From: an uncultured Clostridia bacterium
Lineage (GTDB): Bacteria; Bacillota; Clostridia; TANB77; CAG-508
Assembly: GCA_934120315.1 (NCBI GenBank)
Contig: CAKOTX010000003.1
Coordinates: 1-64,000 of the forward strand
DNA length: 64,000 bases
Direction: 5' to 3'
Part shown: piece after piece, positions 41,781 through 51,592 of the stretch
Layout: each line of letters begins with the position of its first letter
Position numbering within the stretch: the stretch's first letter is position 1
Translations under genes and position numbers: made by a program
The notes under the pieces: generated by a model
Database searches by the model: none
The model's input: the letters and a program-made list of their open reading frames with translations, nothing else
Told to the model about the DNA's origin: nothing

Positions 41781-43604
41781 TTATTCTTCTTCCTCCTCAA
41801 ATTGGCTATTATACAATTTCTCATAAAATCCACCTTTAGCAAGAAGTTCTTCATGAGTACCTTGTTCAACAATATCACCATGATCCATAACCAAAATCAA
41901 ATCAGCATTCTTAATTGTAGACAATCTATGTGCAATAATAAAAGATGTTCTACCTTTCATTAAATTATCCATAGCCTTTTGAATTTGAATTTCTGTTCTA
42001 GTATCGATAGAACTTGTAGCCTCATCCAAAATCAATATTTTAGGGTCTGTTAAGATAACTCTAGCTATTGTCAATAATTGTTTTTGACCAGCTGAAATAT
42101 TGCTTGACTCTTCATTAATTTCTGAATTATATCCATTTGGCAAAGTTTTGATATAATGATGTACATGAGCTGCTTTTGCCGCTTCTATAACTTCATCATC
42201 TGTTGCATCTTCTTTTCCATATTTGATATTATCTTTTACAGTTCCGCCAAATAGCCAAGTATCTTGTAATACCATTCCGAACATTTGACGAAGTTCGCCT
42301 CTTTCGAAGTCTTTTACATTGTGTCCATCAACTAAAATTCTACCATCTGTAACATCATAAAATCTCATCAATAATTTTACCATTGTTGTTTTTCCTGCTC
42401 CAGTTGGCCCTACAATAGCTATTTTTTGACCATCATGCACCTCTGCATTAAAGTCCTTTATAACTATATTATCTGGATTATAACCGAATTTTACATGGTC
42501 AAATGTTACATTACCTTTTAAGCCATTTGTTGTTACACCTTCTTTAGCTGTTTCTACTTCATCTTTCTCCTCTAAAAATTCAAAAATTCTTTCAGTTGCA
42601 GCAACCATAGCTTGTAACATACTTGATACTTGTGCAATTTGATTTATTGGTTGTGTAAATTGCTTGTTATATTGTATAAAGCTTTGAATATTACCAACAG
42701 TAATTTTTCCATTGATTGCTAAATATCCACCAGCAATTGCAACACCTACATATCCTATATTAGATATAAATCCCATTACTGGAAACATAAGTCCTGATAA
42801 GAATTGTGATCTCCATGCAGATTTATATAATTCATTATTTTCTTTAGCAAATTCTGTTCTTGCATTATTTTCTCCATTAAATGCTTTTACAACAGTTAAT
42901 CCTGAATATACTTCTTCTACTTGACCATTTACATGTCCTAAATAATCTTGTTGTCTCTTAAAGTATTTTTGAGATTTTCCAACAATTATTTTTACTAAGA
43001 AAGCTCCTATTGGCATAACTATAAGTGAAATTAATGTCATTTGCCAGCTGATTGATAACATCATTATTGCAATACCAACTAATGTACAAACTGATGTGAT
43101 AATTTGTGTTACACTTTGGTTTAAGTTTGTTCCTAATGTGTCAATATCATTTGTTATAACTGATAATACTTCTCCATTTGTCTTTTTATCATAGTAATTC
43201 ATAGGCAATTTATTTATCTTTTCTGATATATCTTTTCTAAGCCTATATGTAAGTTTTTGAGATATTCTTGTCATAGTAAATCCTTGTATAAAAGAGAATA
43301 ATGCGCTCAAGACATATAATCCCAATAATGTTAATAAAATTGTTCCTATTTTTCCAAAGTCAATTCCACCTGTACCATACAATTTGTTTACTAATCCATT
43401 ATATATTTCAGTTGTAGCATTGCCTAAAATTTTAGGTCCAATAATTGAAAATATTGTACTTCCAACTGCAAAGATTATAACTATAATTAAACCAATTTTA
43501 TATTTTGACAAATATTGTCCAATTAATTTTTTAGTTGTTCCTTTAAAATCTTTTGCTTTTTCTGTTACATGACCTGCTCTAGGTCCTCCCATTGGTCCTG
43601 GCAT
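41781..43604 (-). CDS. ABC exporter half-transporter (catalytically normal subunit)
   Basis: 607 residues: six membrane helices, then an ATPase with Walker A GPTGAGKTTM, signature SAGQKQLLTIARV and Walker B ILILDEATSSID with the catalytic Glu present. The N terminus has a glycine-rich PGPMGGPRAGHV stretch. Together with the upstream 734-residue subunit it should form a heterodimeric exporter like TM287/288 or BmrCD. ATG at 43604 after GGGGGG. One base separates the two genes. Confidence 0.93.
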   Translation of the reverse strand: MPGPMGGPRAGHVTEKAKDFKGTTKKLIGQYLSKYKIGLIIVIIFAVGSTIFSIIGPKILGNATTEIYNGLVNKLYGTGGIDFGKIGTILLTLLGLYVLSALFSFIQGFTMTRISQKLTYRLRKDISEKINKLPMNYYDKKTNGEVLSVITNDIDTLGTNLNQSVTQIITSVCTLVGIAIMMLSISWQMTLISLIVMPIGAFLVKIIVGKSQKYFKRQQDYLGHVNGQVEEVYSGLTVVKAFNGENNARTEFAKENNELYKSAWRSQFLSGLMFPVMGFISNIGYVGVAIAGGYLAINGKITVGNIQSFIQYNKQFTQPINQIAQVSSMLQAMVAATERIFEFLEEKDEVETAKEGVTTNGLKGNVTFDHVKFGYNPDNIVIKDFNAEVHDGQKIAIVGPTGAGKTTMVKLLMRFYDVTDGRILVDGHNVKDFERGELRQMFGMVLQDTWLFGGTVKDNIKYGKEDATDDEVIEAAKAAHVHHYIKTLPNGYNSEINEESSNISAGQKQLLTIARVILTDPKILILDEATSSIDTRTEIQIQKAMDNLMKGRTSFIIAHRLSTIKNADLILVMDHGDIVEQGTHEELLAKGGFYEKLYNSQFEEEEE

Positions 43605-43605
43605 A

Positions 43606-45810
43606 TTATTCCCCCCTTTCTTTACTATCATTGTCTGAAAAATCTTTGGTTAATTCTTCTTCAGATAATTGTGATAAAGCTATTTGTTTGTATGTTTCAT
43701 TTGTTTTATATAATTCTTCGTGTGTTCCTTGACCTACGATTTTTCCGTCATCTAAAACTATAATTTTATCTGCATTTAAAATTGTACTAATTCTTTGTGC
43801 AACTATAATAGATGTCTTATTTTTTGTTTTTTGTGCTAATGCTTCTCTTAATGCTGCATCTGTTTTAAAGTCTAATGCTGAAAAACTATCATCAAATACA
43901 AATATTTCTGGGTCTTTTGCAACAGCTCTAGCAATAGAAAGTCTTTGCTTTTGACCTCCTGAAACATTGTTTCCACCTTGTGCGATTTCTGATTTATATT
44001 TTTCTTGTTTTCCATTTATAAATTCTGTTGCTTGTGCTATTTCTGCTGCATTAATCATTTGCTCATCAGACATGGTTTCATCAGAATATTTTATATTAGA
44101 TTCTATTGTACCTGAGAATAAAACTCCTTTTTGTGGTACAAATCCAATTATGTCTCTTAATTCTTTTTGCGATAAATCTTTTACATTAACTCCATCAACT
44201 AGAAGTTCTCCACCTGTTACATCATAAAATCTAGGTATTAAATTTACCACTGTAGATTTTCCACTACCAGTACTTCCTATTATTGCTGTTGTTTTTCCTG
44301 ATTCTGCTGTAAAGTTTATATCAGAAAGAATTTCAGCATCAGCATCTGGATATTTAAATGATACATTCTTAAATTCAACTAATCCTTTTTTACTTGGATC
44401 TAATTTCTTTGTATTTTCTTTATCTTTTATGCTTGGTTCTGTTTCAAGTACTTTCATAATACGGTTTGCTGATACAGAAGCTCTTGGAAGCATTATAGAT
44501 ATCATTGATATCATTAAGAAGCTCATTACTATTTGCATTGCATATTGAATAAATGCTAACATGTCTCCAACTTGCATTACACCTTGGTCGATGTTATGAC
44601 CTCCAACCCATATTATTAGGATTGAAACTCCATTCATTATAAACATCATCATTGGCATCATAATTGACATTGCTGTATTTACAAATATATTTGCTTTCAT
44701 TAAATCACTATTTGCATCATCAAATCTTTTTTCTTCTTTTTTCTCTGTGTTAAATGCTCTTATAACTGGTAAACCTGTTAAGATTTCTCTTGATACTTTA
44801 TTTAGCTTATCAACCAATTCTTGTAGTTTCTTGAATTTTGGCATTGCTATTGCAAATAATGCACCCACGACTATAATAATTGTAATAACTGCTAATCCAA
44901 TAATCCAAGCCATTGAACTATTGCTTTCATTTAATACTTTTATAGTTCCACCTATACCTATTATTGGAGCATACACAACTGTTCTAAATAACATTGCCAT
45001 TAATTGTTGAATTTGCTGAACATCGTTTGTGCTACGTGTAATTAAAGATGCTGTTGAAAATTCACGCAATTCTTTATTCGAAAAGCTTAGTACTTTGTTA
45101 AATACTTCTTCTCTTAATGTCTTAGAAAGTCTTGCACCTACACGTGATGATAACATCATAATTGTAATTCCTGATGCCATACTTATTGCTGCTAATACTA
45201 ACATTTTTAGACCAGCAATCATTATATAGTTCATTTGAATTCTATCTGTGTCAACATTTGCATCTTTGTAAAGTGTTTTTACATATGCTACTGCTGCTTG
45301 AGTTTTTATTGAGTCTTGCATTGAATCAATTTGGCTTGATGATTCTTCCAACATTTTTGCTAATTGTTCTTGTGGCATTGATTTTAAAATTTCTTTGTTT
45401 TGAACTGTTTGAGAAATAATAATTGGTTTTGTCATCAATGCTTCAAGTGCTTCTTTTTCATCAGTTTTTAAATCTTTTATTACATAAATTTCGTCTTTAT
45501 TATAATCTTCTTTTAAATATTTCTTTAATGTTCTTTCTTGTTTATTTGTTAAATCTGTTGCGCTTGCAACTGAATATTTTTCTAATATTTCATCATCACT
45601 ATTTGTAAACAAAAGTATTGAATCCATGTCGTTTTTGCTGATTACTTCTGGAACTGCATATTCAATTCCACCAGCCTGAATTCCTGTATTTACTATTTTT
45701 GATGTATAATTTGGCAATTCCAAATCAACTGTTGCTTGTACACATAACAATGCTACAATAACTACTACTGATAGCCATGATTGTTTTAATTTTTTTAATA
45801 CTTTAAGCAT
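43606..45810 (-). CDS. ABC exporter half-transporter with degenerate ATP site and large extracellular insert
   Basis: 734 residues. Walker A GSTGSGKSTVV, signature SGGQKQRLSIARA, but Walker B reads FVFDDSFSALD, with Asp in place of the catalytic Glu, typical for the degenerate subunit of a heterodimer. Between membrane helices 1 and 2 is an insertion of about 140 helical residues (roughly 50-190), which is predicted to lie outside the cell and is absent from ordinary members. Its start overlaps the TetR gene by 8 bases. Confidence 0.92.
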   Translation of the reverse strand: MLKVLKKLKQSWLSVVVIVALLCVQATVDLELPNYTSKIVNTGIQAGGIEYAVPEVISKNDMDSILLFTNSDDEILEKYSVASATDLTNKQERTLKKYLKEDYNKDEIYVIKDLKTDEKEALEALMTKPIIISQTVQNKEILKSMPQEQLAKMLEESSSQIDSMQDSIKTQAAVAYVKTLYKDANVDTDRIQMNYIMIAGLKMLVLAAISMASGITIMMLSSRVGARLSKTLREEVFNKVLSFSNKELREFSTASLITRSTNDVQQIQQLMAMLFRTVVYAPIIGIGGTIKVLNESNSSMAWIIGLAVITIIIVVGALFAIAMPKFKKLQELVDKLNKVSREILTGLPVIRAFNTEKKEEKRFDDANSDLMKANIFVNTAMSIMMPMMMFIMNGVSILIIWVGGHNIDQGVMQVGDMLAFIQYAMQIVMSFLMISMISIMLPRASVSANRIMKVLETEPSIKDKENTKKLDPSKKGLVEFKNVSFKYPDADAEILSDINFTAESGKTTAIIGSTGSGKSTVVNLIPRFYDVTGGELLVDGVNVKDLSQKELRDIIGFVPQKGVLFSGTIESNIKYSDETMSDEQMINAAEIAQATEFINGKQEKYKSEIAQGGNNVSGGQKQRLSIARAVAKDPEIFVFDDSFSALDFKTDAALREALAQKTKNKTSIIVAQRISTILNADKIIVLDDGKIVGQGTHEELYKTNETYKQIALSQLSEEELTKDFSDNDSKERGE

Positions 45811-46423
45811 TTTTATCCTCCTTTTTTATAACTCCATATTTTAAATATTCTATTTCTTTAAGAAATGTGCCTCTACATTCCTCTTTTGAAACCCCTTTAA
45901 AATTTTTTATAATTGCTTTTCTTGTAATTGCATTTAACATTTCACATATCGCCATAAAATCTTGCTGATTTTCTACTTTTAAATTTTTGGTATTTAACAA
46001 ATCACAATATTTTATGACATCTTTTGGCTTGGTGTTTTTCATTAAATCAAATATACTTTCATCAGATGATTTAATATTTATGAATATCTGTTTAAATAAA
46101 TCTTCATCTTCTTTTTTCATGAAATTTTCTATTGCCATATCATACAAGAAAATATATGTTTCAAATAAATCTCCATCTGTTTCTTGGATTTTTTCTTTTA
46201 CTTTATTTGATACTCGCTCAGCATTTTCTTTTAAAAGATAAATCAGCAAATCTTCTTTGCTTTCAAAATATTGATAAAAACTGCCTCTTGCAATATCTGC
46301 ATCTTCTACAATGTTTTTTATTGAGACATTTTCTATTGGAACCCTTGCAAATTCTTTCTTTGCAGCATCCAATACTTTTTGCTGTTTTTCTTTTGAAAGC
46401 TTTAAAAAAGTTTCTTTTGGCAC
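45803..46423 (-). CDS. TetR-family repressor of the ABC exporter
   Basis: 206 residues. The HTH segment IENVSIKNIVEDADIARGSFYQYFESKEDLL at about 33-63 is the standard TetR DNA-binding pattern, followed by a helical ligand-binding domain. The start is a GTG at 46423 with GGGGG upstream; an earlier GTG at 46432 is also possible. It is the first gene of the operon and presumably represses its own promoter, which contains TGTCAT/ATGACA dyads, until an exporter substrate binds. Confidence 0.9.
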   Translation of the reverse strand: MPKETFLKLSKEKQQKVLDAAKKEFARVPIENVSIKNIVEDADIARGSFYQYFESKEDLLIYLLKENAERVSNKVKEKIQETDGDLFETYIFLYDMAIENFMKKEDEDLFKQIFINIKSSDESIFDLMKNTKPKDVIKYCDLLNTKNLKVENQQDFMAICEMLNAITRKAIIKNFKGVSKEECRGTFLKEIEYLKYGVIKKEDKNA

Positions 46424-46481
46424 TTCTATCACTTCCCCCCATAAATATCACGTTTCCCCATAAAACGCAAAAATAACACTC

Positions 46482-46509
46482 TGTCATAATTATAATGACA
46501 CAGTGTCAT
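46482..46509. promoter_or_regulatory. TetR operator: overlapping TGTCAT dyads
   Basis: TGTCAT-AATTATA-ATGACA followed by ATGACA-CAG-TGTCAT, three half sites sharing the middle arm. They cover the -10 and the spacer of the promoter, the classic repressor position. Confidence 0.7.
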
Positions 46510-46517
46510 TTTGTCAA
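46489..46517 (-). promoter_or_regulatory. Consensus promoter of the TetR-ABC operon
   Basis: -35 TTGACA (46512-46517), 17 bases, -10 TATAAT (46489-46494); fully consensus. Confidence 0.8.
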
Positions 46518-46546
46518 CACGAATTGTGTGAATTTTTTGTGAATTA

Positions 46547-47692
46547 TTAATCACCTAAGCATATTCCTATATCTCTAGCTGTTTTTACTAAATCATCATC
46601 CATAGTAACTTTTCTTAAATTACTTTCTGCTGTATTTCCTGAAACAGCTCCTATTTTAGTATTTCTTCCTACAACATCTTCTAATGAAACATAATCTAAT
46701 TTTCCATTTTTAATTACTGTTAGTACTCCGAATTTTCCATCTAATGCAAGCTCCATAGCTTTTGCACCATATTTTGTTGATAGAACTCTATCAAATGCTG
46801 TTGGAGTTCCACCTCTTTGCATATATCCTAAAGTTGTATTTCTAGCCTCAAGACCTGTTAATTCTTCAAGTTGTTTTGCAACTACTTGTCCAACTCCACC
46901 AAGTTTGTTGTTATCTACACCTGCTCCATTATCTCTTTTATTTGCAACTGTAATTGTTCCACCTTTTGGAGCTGCTCCTTCTGCTACAACTACTATACTG
47001 AATTCTTTTCCTTGAGCTCTTCTTTCATTTATCTTTTCCACTGCTTTATTTAAGTCATATGGTATTTCTGGTATTAATGCAATATCTGCTCCTCCTGCGA
47101 TTGCAGATTCTAGAGCTATCCATCCAGCATATCTTCCCATAACTTCAAGTACCATTATTCTATGATGTGTTTCACCTGTTGTATGTAATCTATCTAATGC
47201 TTCTGCTGCAACAGATACAGCTGTATTATATCCAAATGTAATTTCTGTACATGCAACATCATTATCAATTGTTTTTGGAACACCTATTACATTTACTCCT
47301 TTTGTTGAAAAATCTCTTGCTGATTTTTGAGTTCCATCTCCTCCTAATGTGAATATACAATCAAATCCATCTTTTTTAATGTTTTCAACACATACATCAG
47401 ATAAATCTTTATATTCTACTGATCCATCTTCGTTTACTACTTTGTAATTGAACACATTTGCATTTGTTGATGAACCAATTATTGAGCCTCCTTTTGGTAA
47501 TATTCCAGAAGCTGTTGAATTATTTGATGTTGCTAATTTTACAAAATTGTTTTTTAATAGTCCATTATATCCATCTATAAAACCATAACAATCTATTCCG
47601 TTATTTTCTGCTGTTTTTATAATTGCTCTAATAACAGCATTAAATCCTGATACATCTCCTCCATTTGCTAATATAGCTACTTTTCTTATCAT
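46547..47692 (-). CDS. pfk: 6-phosphofructokinase, PKTIDND type
   Basis: 381 residues, longer than the typical bacterial ATP enzyme (about 320). Residues 117-121 are GGDGT, as in ATP-using enzymes, while 139-145 are PKTIDND, as in PPi-using and group III enzymes. The N terminus reads GGDVSGFNAVIR. This Gly/Lys combination is found in the so-called group III phosphofructokinases, and the phosphoryl donor cannot be settled from sequence. Converts fructose-6-phosphate to the 1,6-bisphosphate. It lies 16 bases after malQ. Confidence 0.9.
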   Translation of the reverse strand: MIRKVAILANGGDVSGFNAVIRAIIKTAENNGIDCYGFIDGYNGLLKNNFVKLATSNNSTASGILPKGGSIIGSSTNANVFNYKVVNEDGSVEYKDLSDVCVENIKKDGFDCIFTLGGDGTQKSARDFSTKGVNVIGVPKTIDNDVACTEITFGYNTAVSVAAEALDRLHTTGETHHRIMVLEVMGRYAGWIALESAIAGGADIALIPEIPYDLNKAVEKINERRAQGKEFSIVVVAEGAAPKGGTITVANKRDNGAGVDNNKLGGVGQVVAKQLEELTGLEARNTTLGYMQRGGTPTAFDRVLSTKYGAKAMELALDGKFGVLTVIKNGKLDYVSLEDVVGRNTKIGAVSGNTAESNLRKVTMDDDLVKTARDIGICLGD

Positions 47693-47708
47693 CTGAATTT
47701 CCTCCCTA

Positions 47709-49028
47709 TTAATAATCTTTTATTCTTTCTTTTAAATCATTAAAATCAATTAATTTCCAAGACCAGTTTTTATTACTTTCAGTTCCTGGTACATTTATTC
47801 TTGCACTTTCATCTAATCCTAAAATATCTTGTACCATAATTACTGGCATTTTTGCTTTACATTTTGATAAATATTGCATAATTCCAATATTAACATTTAT
47901 ATCATTACAATTGTTTCGTTTCAAGAACTCTTTTAATTTCCATTTATGGTCATCATCAAGTGTTTTATACCAGCCATAAATTGTATTACAATCATGATTT
48001 CCAGGGAAAACAAGTACATTTTCCGTTTCATTATCTCTATCATAGAAATTATCTAAATCTATTGTAAATTGCAATATTTTTTGTCTTGTAAATCCATAGT
48101 GGTCTCTTAATTTTATTGTTTCTTCTCTAATTTCTCCTAAATCTTCAATTATAAAATTCTCAATTTTTACACTATTGTCTTTAAATAATTCATCAAAAAA
48201 TCCATAACTTACACCATCTGTATAACATCCTTCTTTTCCAGATTTTCCAATTGGAATCTTGAAGAATGAATCATATCCTCTAAAATAATCTATTCTAACT
48301 TTATCAAATAATTTTAAATGATATTTGAATCTTTTTATTAGATATTGATAATTGTCTTTTTTTATATTTTTAACATTATATACAGGACTATTCCATTTTT
48401 GACCATTTTCATTAAAATAATCTGGTGGAGTACCTGCTTCAAATGTAAATTTACCATTTTCCATTTCAAAACATTCTGAATGATATTTAGTTTCTACTGA
48501 GTCGAACACAGGATACATTGGCATATCTCCAATTATTTGCACATTTTTAGAATTAGCATATTGTTTTAATTCCATCCATTGCTTATATAGCATATATTGA
48601 ATAAACAAATGATATTCTTTACTTTTTCCTGTCTTTTTGCTTATAAATTCAGCATATTCATTGATTTCTTGTGGTATTATAAATTCATAATATTCATTAT
48701 TAGGTCTGAAATTGCTAAATGCTTCATTATAATATTTTTCTTTGAAATCATCATATATTACTCTATCTTTGCTTTCTCGTGTTTCCGCATCTTTTATTAA
48801 TTTTTCTTTTTTTAATTTGTCCAAAGATATGTAATCTTCTTCTATTGCATAATAACTTATTGGAGAGTATGGCAATTTGTTACATTCGTTTATTGGCAAT
48901 ACTTCCCAATATCTTATATTATTTTCGCTTAATATATCTATAAATTCATATGCTTCATATCCAAAGTCTCCAATTCCATATTTGCTTGGAAGTGAAAATA
49001 TTGGAAGCAAAATTCCTTTTTCTTTCAT
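47709..49028 (-). CDS. malQ: 4-alpha-glucanotransferase
   Basis: 439 residues, somewhat shorter than usual (about 500). GH77 features: GILLPIFSLPSKYGIGDFG, WEVLPINECNKLPYSPISYYA, nucleophile region RIDYFRGYDSFF, acid/base IEDLGEIREE, and GNHDCNT. It transfers maltosyl units between glucans, probably for glycogen or starch metabolism. It forms a unit with pfk and has a good promoter at 49071-49099. Confidence 0.92.
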   Translation of the reverse strand: MKEKGILLPIFSLPSKYGIGDFGYEAYEFIDILSENNIRYWEVLPINECNKLPYSPISYYAIEEDYISLDKLKKEKLIKDAETRESKDRVIYDDFKEKYYNEAFSNFRPNNEYYEFIIPQEINEYAEFISKKTGKSKEYHLFIQYMLYKQWMELKQYANSKNVQIIGDMPMYPVFDSVETKYHSECFEMENGKFTFEAGTPPDYFNENGQKWNSPVYNVKNIKKDNYQYLIKRFKYHLKLFDKVRIDYFRGYDSFFKIPIGKSGKEGCYTDGVSYGFFDELFKDNSVKIENFIIEDLGEIREETIKLRDHYGFTRQKILQFTIDLDNFYDRDNETENVLVFPGNHDCNTIYGWYKTLDDDHKWKLKEFLKRNNCNDINVNIGIMQYLSKCKAKMPVIMVQDILGLDESARINVPGTESNKNWSWKLIDFNDLKERIKDY

Positions 49029-49070
49029 TTTCCTATGTTCCTTTCTTCGTTTTTACTTTTGTTCATGTCA

Positions 49071-49099
49071 ATTATATATTAATAAATTTATTTTTTCAA
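49071..49099 (-). promoter_or_regulatory. malQ-pfk promoter
   Basis: -35 TTGAAA (49094-49099), 17 bases, -10 TATAAT (49071-49076). Confidence 0.6.
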
Positions 49100-49120
49100 T
49101 AGGTATTCTGATTAATTTCA

Positions 49121-49166
49121 ATATAAAAAACCAAGTGAATTTCTATTACAGAATTTTACTTGGTTT
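49121..49166 (-). terminator. Terminator after the BspA-like gene
   Basis: AAACCAAGT/ACTTGGTTT arms (49158-49166, 49128-49136) extended by further pairs, followed by a TTTTTT run on the minus strand. Confidence 0.7.
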
Positions 49167-49187
49167 AAAAAATATTTATCTATTGTT

Positions 49188-51521
49188 TTAATTCTTTTTA
49201 GTAAAGTATCCTGGTGTATCTGCTGTGTCTATTCGTGCATAAGTTGCATCTCTATAGTTTGAATATTTGGTTCCATTTCCTCCTACTATTTTATAGCAAG
49301 CGTTGAACATCGACCATGAACCTGTTACATTTTCTGTTGTCCATCCTTTCCTTGTTGTTGAATCATATTCACTTACATATATCGTAGTTAAATTGTAGCA
49401 TGAACTAAACATCCAACCCATATTCGTTACCTGGCTTGTATTAAAGTTACTTAAATCTAAGCTTGTTAATCCGCTACAATTATTAAACATATTACTCATA
49501 TTCGTTACCTGGCTTGTATCAAAGTTACTTAAATCTAAGCTTGTTAATACCTTACAATAGGAAAACATATCATTCATATTCGTTACATTGCTTGTATCAA
49601 AGTTACTTAAATCTAAGCTTGTTAATACCTCACAATGGGTAAACATCTTCTCCATATTCGTTACCTGGCTTGTATTAAAGTTACTTAAATCTAAGCTTGT
49701 TAATACCTCACAATGGGTAAACATATCATCCATTTTCGTTACCTTGCTTGTATCAATGTTACTTAAATCTAAGCTTGTTAATCCCTTACAATAGTAAAAC
49801 ATACTATCCATTTTCGTTACCTTGCTTGTATCAATGTTACTTAAATCTAAGCTTGTTAATCTGTAACAAGAGGCAAACATACCACTCATATCCGTTACCT
49901 GGCTTGTATCAAAGTTACTTAAATCTAAGCTTGTTAATCCCACACAAGTACTAAACATATATCTTATATTCGTTACCTGGCTTGTATCAAAGTTACTTAA
50001 ATCTAAGCTTGTTAATCCGTGACAAGAGGAAAACATACTATCCATATTCGTTACCTGGCTTGTATTAAAGTTACTTAAATCTAAGCTTGTTAATTTTTCA
50101 CAACACGAAAACATACCCCTCATATTCGTTACCTGGCTTGTATCAATGTTACTTAAATCTAAGCTTGTTAATCCGCCACATTCATAAAACATATCCTCCA
50201 TATTCGTTACCTGGCTTGTATTAAAGTTACTTACATCTAAGCTTGTTAATCCGCTACAATTTCCAAACATATTGTTCATATTCGTTACATTGCTTGTATC
50301 AAAGTTACTTACATCTAAACTTGTTAATCCCTGACAATAGGAAAACATTTCATTCATATTCGTTACATGGCTTGTATCAAAGTTACTTAAATCTAAGCTT
50401 GTTAATCCTCTACAATTATAAAACATATAGTTCATATCCTTAACACCGTCAGTTTTAAAATTCGATAAATCTATACTTGTTAATCCGCTACAACTCAAAA
50501 ACATAACACTCATATTCGTTACCTGGCTTGTATCAAAGTTACTTAAATCTAAGCTTGTTAATCTGCTACAATTCTTAAACATAGACCACATATCCGTTAC
50601 CTGGCTTGTATTAAAGTTACTTAAATCTAAGCTTGTTAATCTGCTACACCCATAAAACATAGAAATCATATACTTAACACCGTCAGTTTTAAAATTCGAT
50701 AAATCTATACTTGTTAAATTTGTCAAGTTATAAAATAAATAACTTGAATCTTTATTCGCATAAATTGGCTCTTCACTCATAAATATTAAATCATACATTC
50801 CATCATTATTGTCATCTGTATAATATCCCATTATACTTCCATCTCGTTTCACTGATGCATCAAATTCTGATTTTATATCTGCTGTTATATCTGACTCTTT
50901 CCCTTGTTTAAATGTTATCGTTGATATTTTTGTGCTATTTATTTTTCCATTCAAATAGTTATAACCATTAGAATTGCTAGCTAAAGTAGAATTAGCCATC
51001 ATTCTATTAGGAGCTTTTATCACAAAATTCAAATAAGAATTTAGCACATTATTATCAGGTCCTGTTGTTCCTTTATACTTAAATTTTATAATTATATCTC
51101 TACTTTCACCTGGTCCTATTTTTTCTCCTGTTGTAAAACCTGTTATATCAAATATAATATCATTATTGTCATAAAAATCATTTGCATAAGTTATTTTTTG
51201 AAATATCGCTTCTTCTGTTCCTTTGTTATAAACCGTTACTTTATATGTTATACTTGAATTCACATCCGTATTAGACAACTGCATAGTACTATCCATTACT
51301 GTTCCAAGAAATTTATTTACTCTTGAATTGCTTGCACTTGCATTTACATCACTTACATATTCAATATTTGTAATAAACACTCCTTCCTGTGCATCCGCAA
51401 GTGCAGTTCCTTCTATATCTCCTGTTACTGAATTTATTGATGCATATCCTATTGACATTAATATTATCATTGCAAACAAAACAAATAATAATAACATATT
51501 TTTGTTTCGTACTAGTTTCAT
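49188..51521 (-). CDS. BspA-like surface protein with 26-residue DUF285 repeats
   Basis: 777 residues. N-terminal hydrophobic signal segment (about 8-30, LLLFVLFAMIILMSIGYASI), a beta-rich domain of about 150 residues (SITYKVTVYNKGTEEAI), then 17 repeats of 26 residues of the type LTSLDLSNFDTSQVTNM plus MFxxCxx, closing with a conserved cap GWTTENVTGSWSMF and PGYFTKKN. This is the BspA/DUF285 leucine-rich repeat design of surface adhesins. There is no LPXTG anchor. ATG 51521 after GGAGGG. Confidence 0.92.
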   Translation of the reverse strand: MKLVRNKNMLLLFVLFAMIILMSIGYASINSVTGDIEGTALADAQEGVFITNIEYVSDVNASASNSRVNKFLGTVMDSTMQLSNTDVNSSITYKVTVYNKGTEEAIFQKITYANDFYDNNDIIFDITGFTTGEKIGPGESRDIIIKFKYKGTTGPDNNVLNSYLNFVIKAPNRMMANSTLASNSNGYNYLNGKINSTKISTITFKQGKESDITADIKSEFDASVKRDGSIMGYYTDDNNDGMYDLIFMSEEPIYANKDSSYLFYNLTNLTSIDLSNFKTDGVKYMISMFYGCSRLTSLDLSNFNTSQVTDMWSMFKNCSRLTSLDLSNFDTSQVTNMSVMFLSCSGLTSIDLSNFKTDGVKDMNYMFYNCRGLTSLDLSNFDTSHVTNMNEMFSYCQGLTSLDVSNFDTSNVTNMNNMFGNCSGLTSLDVSNFNTSQVTNMEDMFYECGGLTSLDLSNIDTSQVTNMRGMFSCCEKLTSLDLSNFNTSQVTNMDSMFSSCHGLTSLDLSNFDTSQVTNIRYMFSTCVGLTSLDLSNFDTSQVTDMSGMFASCYRLTSLDLSNIDTSKVTKMDSMFYYCKGLTSLDLSNIDTSKVTKMDDMFTHCEVLTSLDLSNFNTSQVTNMEKMFTHCEVLTSLDLSNFDTSNVTNMNDMFSYCKVLTSLDLSNFDTSQVTNMSNMFNNCSGLTSLDLSNFNTSQVTNMGWMFSSCYNLTTIYVSEYDSTTRKGWTTENVTGSWSMFNACYKIVGGNGTKYSNYRDATYARIDTADTPGYFTKKN
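49395..50730 (-). repeat. 17 tandem 78-bp coding repeats
   Basis: Each unit encodes one 26-residue repeat. Most contain the identical stretches AAAGTTACTTAAATCTAAGC and CTTGTTAAT on the plus strand, while only the MF-C junction varies. Near-identity at the nucleotide level indicates recent expansion or gene conversion. Confidence 0.85.
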
Positions 51522-51592
51522 CTTTTTTCCCTCCGTCTTAGTATAAAAATCTCTTCTGTTCAAACGCAAAAAGGAACCTAAAATAGAACTGC

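Noticed and set aside
49395..50730. CRISPR or intergenic repeat array
   Set aside because: The 78-bp repeats are in frame and code for DUF285 repeats of the surface protein.
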